Assembly (NCBI RefSeq): GCF_900114645.1
Contig: NZ_FOTR01000005.1
Span: 124,001-188,000 of the forward strand
Direction of reading: 5' to 3'
From: Gracilibacillus orientalis
Lineage (GTDB): Bacteria; Bacillota; Bacilli; Bacillales; Amphibacillaceae
DNA: 64,000 bases
The position numbers and the translations under genes were made by a program. The notes beneath the pieces are model-generated. The model ran no database searches, was not told the origin of the DNA, and saw only the letters and a list, made by a program, of their open reading frames with translations. Below, in pieces: positions 63,761-64,000 of this stretch. Positions within the stretch are counted from its first letter, which is position 1, and the number at the start of each line of letters is the position of its first letter.

Positions 63761-64000
63761 TTATTCTTTTTCTCCGACTACTGTGAAACGTTCATTAATA
63801 TGCTCTGGATTTTCGATTTCCTCCAGAATAGCTATTGCGAAATCTGCATAACTGATATAGCTTTCACCAGCACTGTTCATGATGACATTTTCTTTTCCTT
63901 TTTGATAAGAGCCAGTTCGTTTTCCTTCTGAATCAAACACCGCTGCGGGACTTAAGTGTGTCCATTTCACACCTTCTGTTTGTTTTAATTCATCTAATGC
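63761..64000 (-). CDS. NAD(P)-binding SDR-like protein (NmrA/YwnB type), 3' part
   Basis: The gene runs off the right edge; the frame is open to the last base (visible ALDELKQTEGVKWTHLSP...). An internal GTG at 63970 is not the start. The visible 79 residues are the C-terminus of an atypical short-chain reductase: WTHLSPAAVFDSEGKRTGSY, then SYISYADFAIAILEEIENP, where the SYADFA motif is typical of NAD(P)H-binding (NAD_binding_10) proteins such as YwnB. Function of the family is poorly defined. Confidence 0.75.
   Translation of the reverse strand, partial: ALDELKQTEGVKWTHLSPAAVFDSEGKRTGSYQKGKENVIMNSAGESYISYADFAIAILEEIENPEHINERFTVVGEKE

Noticed and set aside
63677-63931. Open frame of 84 codons near the right end
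   Set aside because: It is antisense to the SDR gene and runs through a terminator hairpin; Phe/Cys/Ser-rich as expected of a shadow frame.
1-64000. CRISPR array, tRNA/rRNA genes, prophage or complete insertion sequence
   Set aside because: No regularly spaced repeats, no cloverleaf or rRNA-like stretch, and no transposase, integrase or phage structural gene were recognised.

Overview
The window looks like chromosome of a low-GC Gram-positive bacterium of the family Bacillaceae. Supporting signs are AT-rich codon use, strong AGGAGG-type ribosome binding sites with frequent TTG/GTG starts, lipoprotein lipoboxes, YesM/YesN/YesS/LplB-type sugar systems, a T-box leader, a PhoP-box-like promoter, an MhqR-like operator and intergenic repeats of a kind I associate with Gracilibacillus, Oceanobacillus and Halobacillus. 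The genus is inference. No rRNA, tRNA, CRISPR array, phage or complete insertion sequence was seen.

Bases 1-17300 form a plant-polysaccharide locus. It begins with the end of a zinc alcohol dehydrogenase, an amidohydrolase-type sugar lactonase and an aldo/keto reductase (an oxidative L-galactose or L-fucose route). It continues with GH95, GH43 and GH31 glycosidases, a membrane AraC regulator, an LplB/LplC-type ABC importer with its lipoprotein, and a sugar/H+ symporter. The picture is uptake of short decorated xylan- or xyloglucan-like oligosaccharides, trimming inside the cell and oxidation of the rare L-sugar.

Bases 17300-29000 are mostly housekeeping: a small membrane protein, an ABC exporter with a YtrA-type GntR regulator, a PadR/DUF1129 pair, a secreted CAP protein, a probable type I toxin with an antisense RNA, TraB, a TIGR01777 SDR, the NAD salvage pair pncB-nadE, and a ring-cleaving dioxygenase behind an MhqR-like operator. 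Bases 29000-34500 hold a secreted protein behind a PhoP-box-like repeat array and a phosphonate-type importer phnD-C-E-E. Bases 34500-37000 hold a T-box riboswitch (specifier reads CAA, Gln) in front of an MFS efflux-type gene and an RlmA/TlrB-type 23S rRNA methyltransferase.

Bases 37000-47500 carry a three-component sugar sensor (binding protein, YesM-type kinase, YesN-type regulator), a lipoprotein, and the monosaccharide ABC importer it probably controls; the layout matches AraPST-AraEGH. Bases 47500-59200 carry a second LplB/LplC/lipoprotein/AraC module with a six-hairpin-type glycosidase of unknown family, a second divergent GH95 and a YesL protein. Bases 59200-64000 hold an antibiotic-resistance-type ABC-F gene with an attenuator leader, a SufR-like regulator, a MITE-like repeat, sodA, a ferredoxin and the end of an NAD(P)-binding SDR that runs off the window.

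The most notable regulatory structures are the Gln T-box over an efflux/methyltransferase pair, the 1:2 / 2:3 / 3:4 attenuator with a three-codon upstream ORF before the ABC-F gene, and the convergent toxin/antisense RNA cassette.
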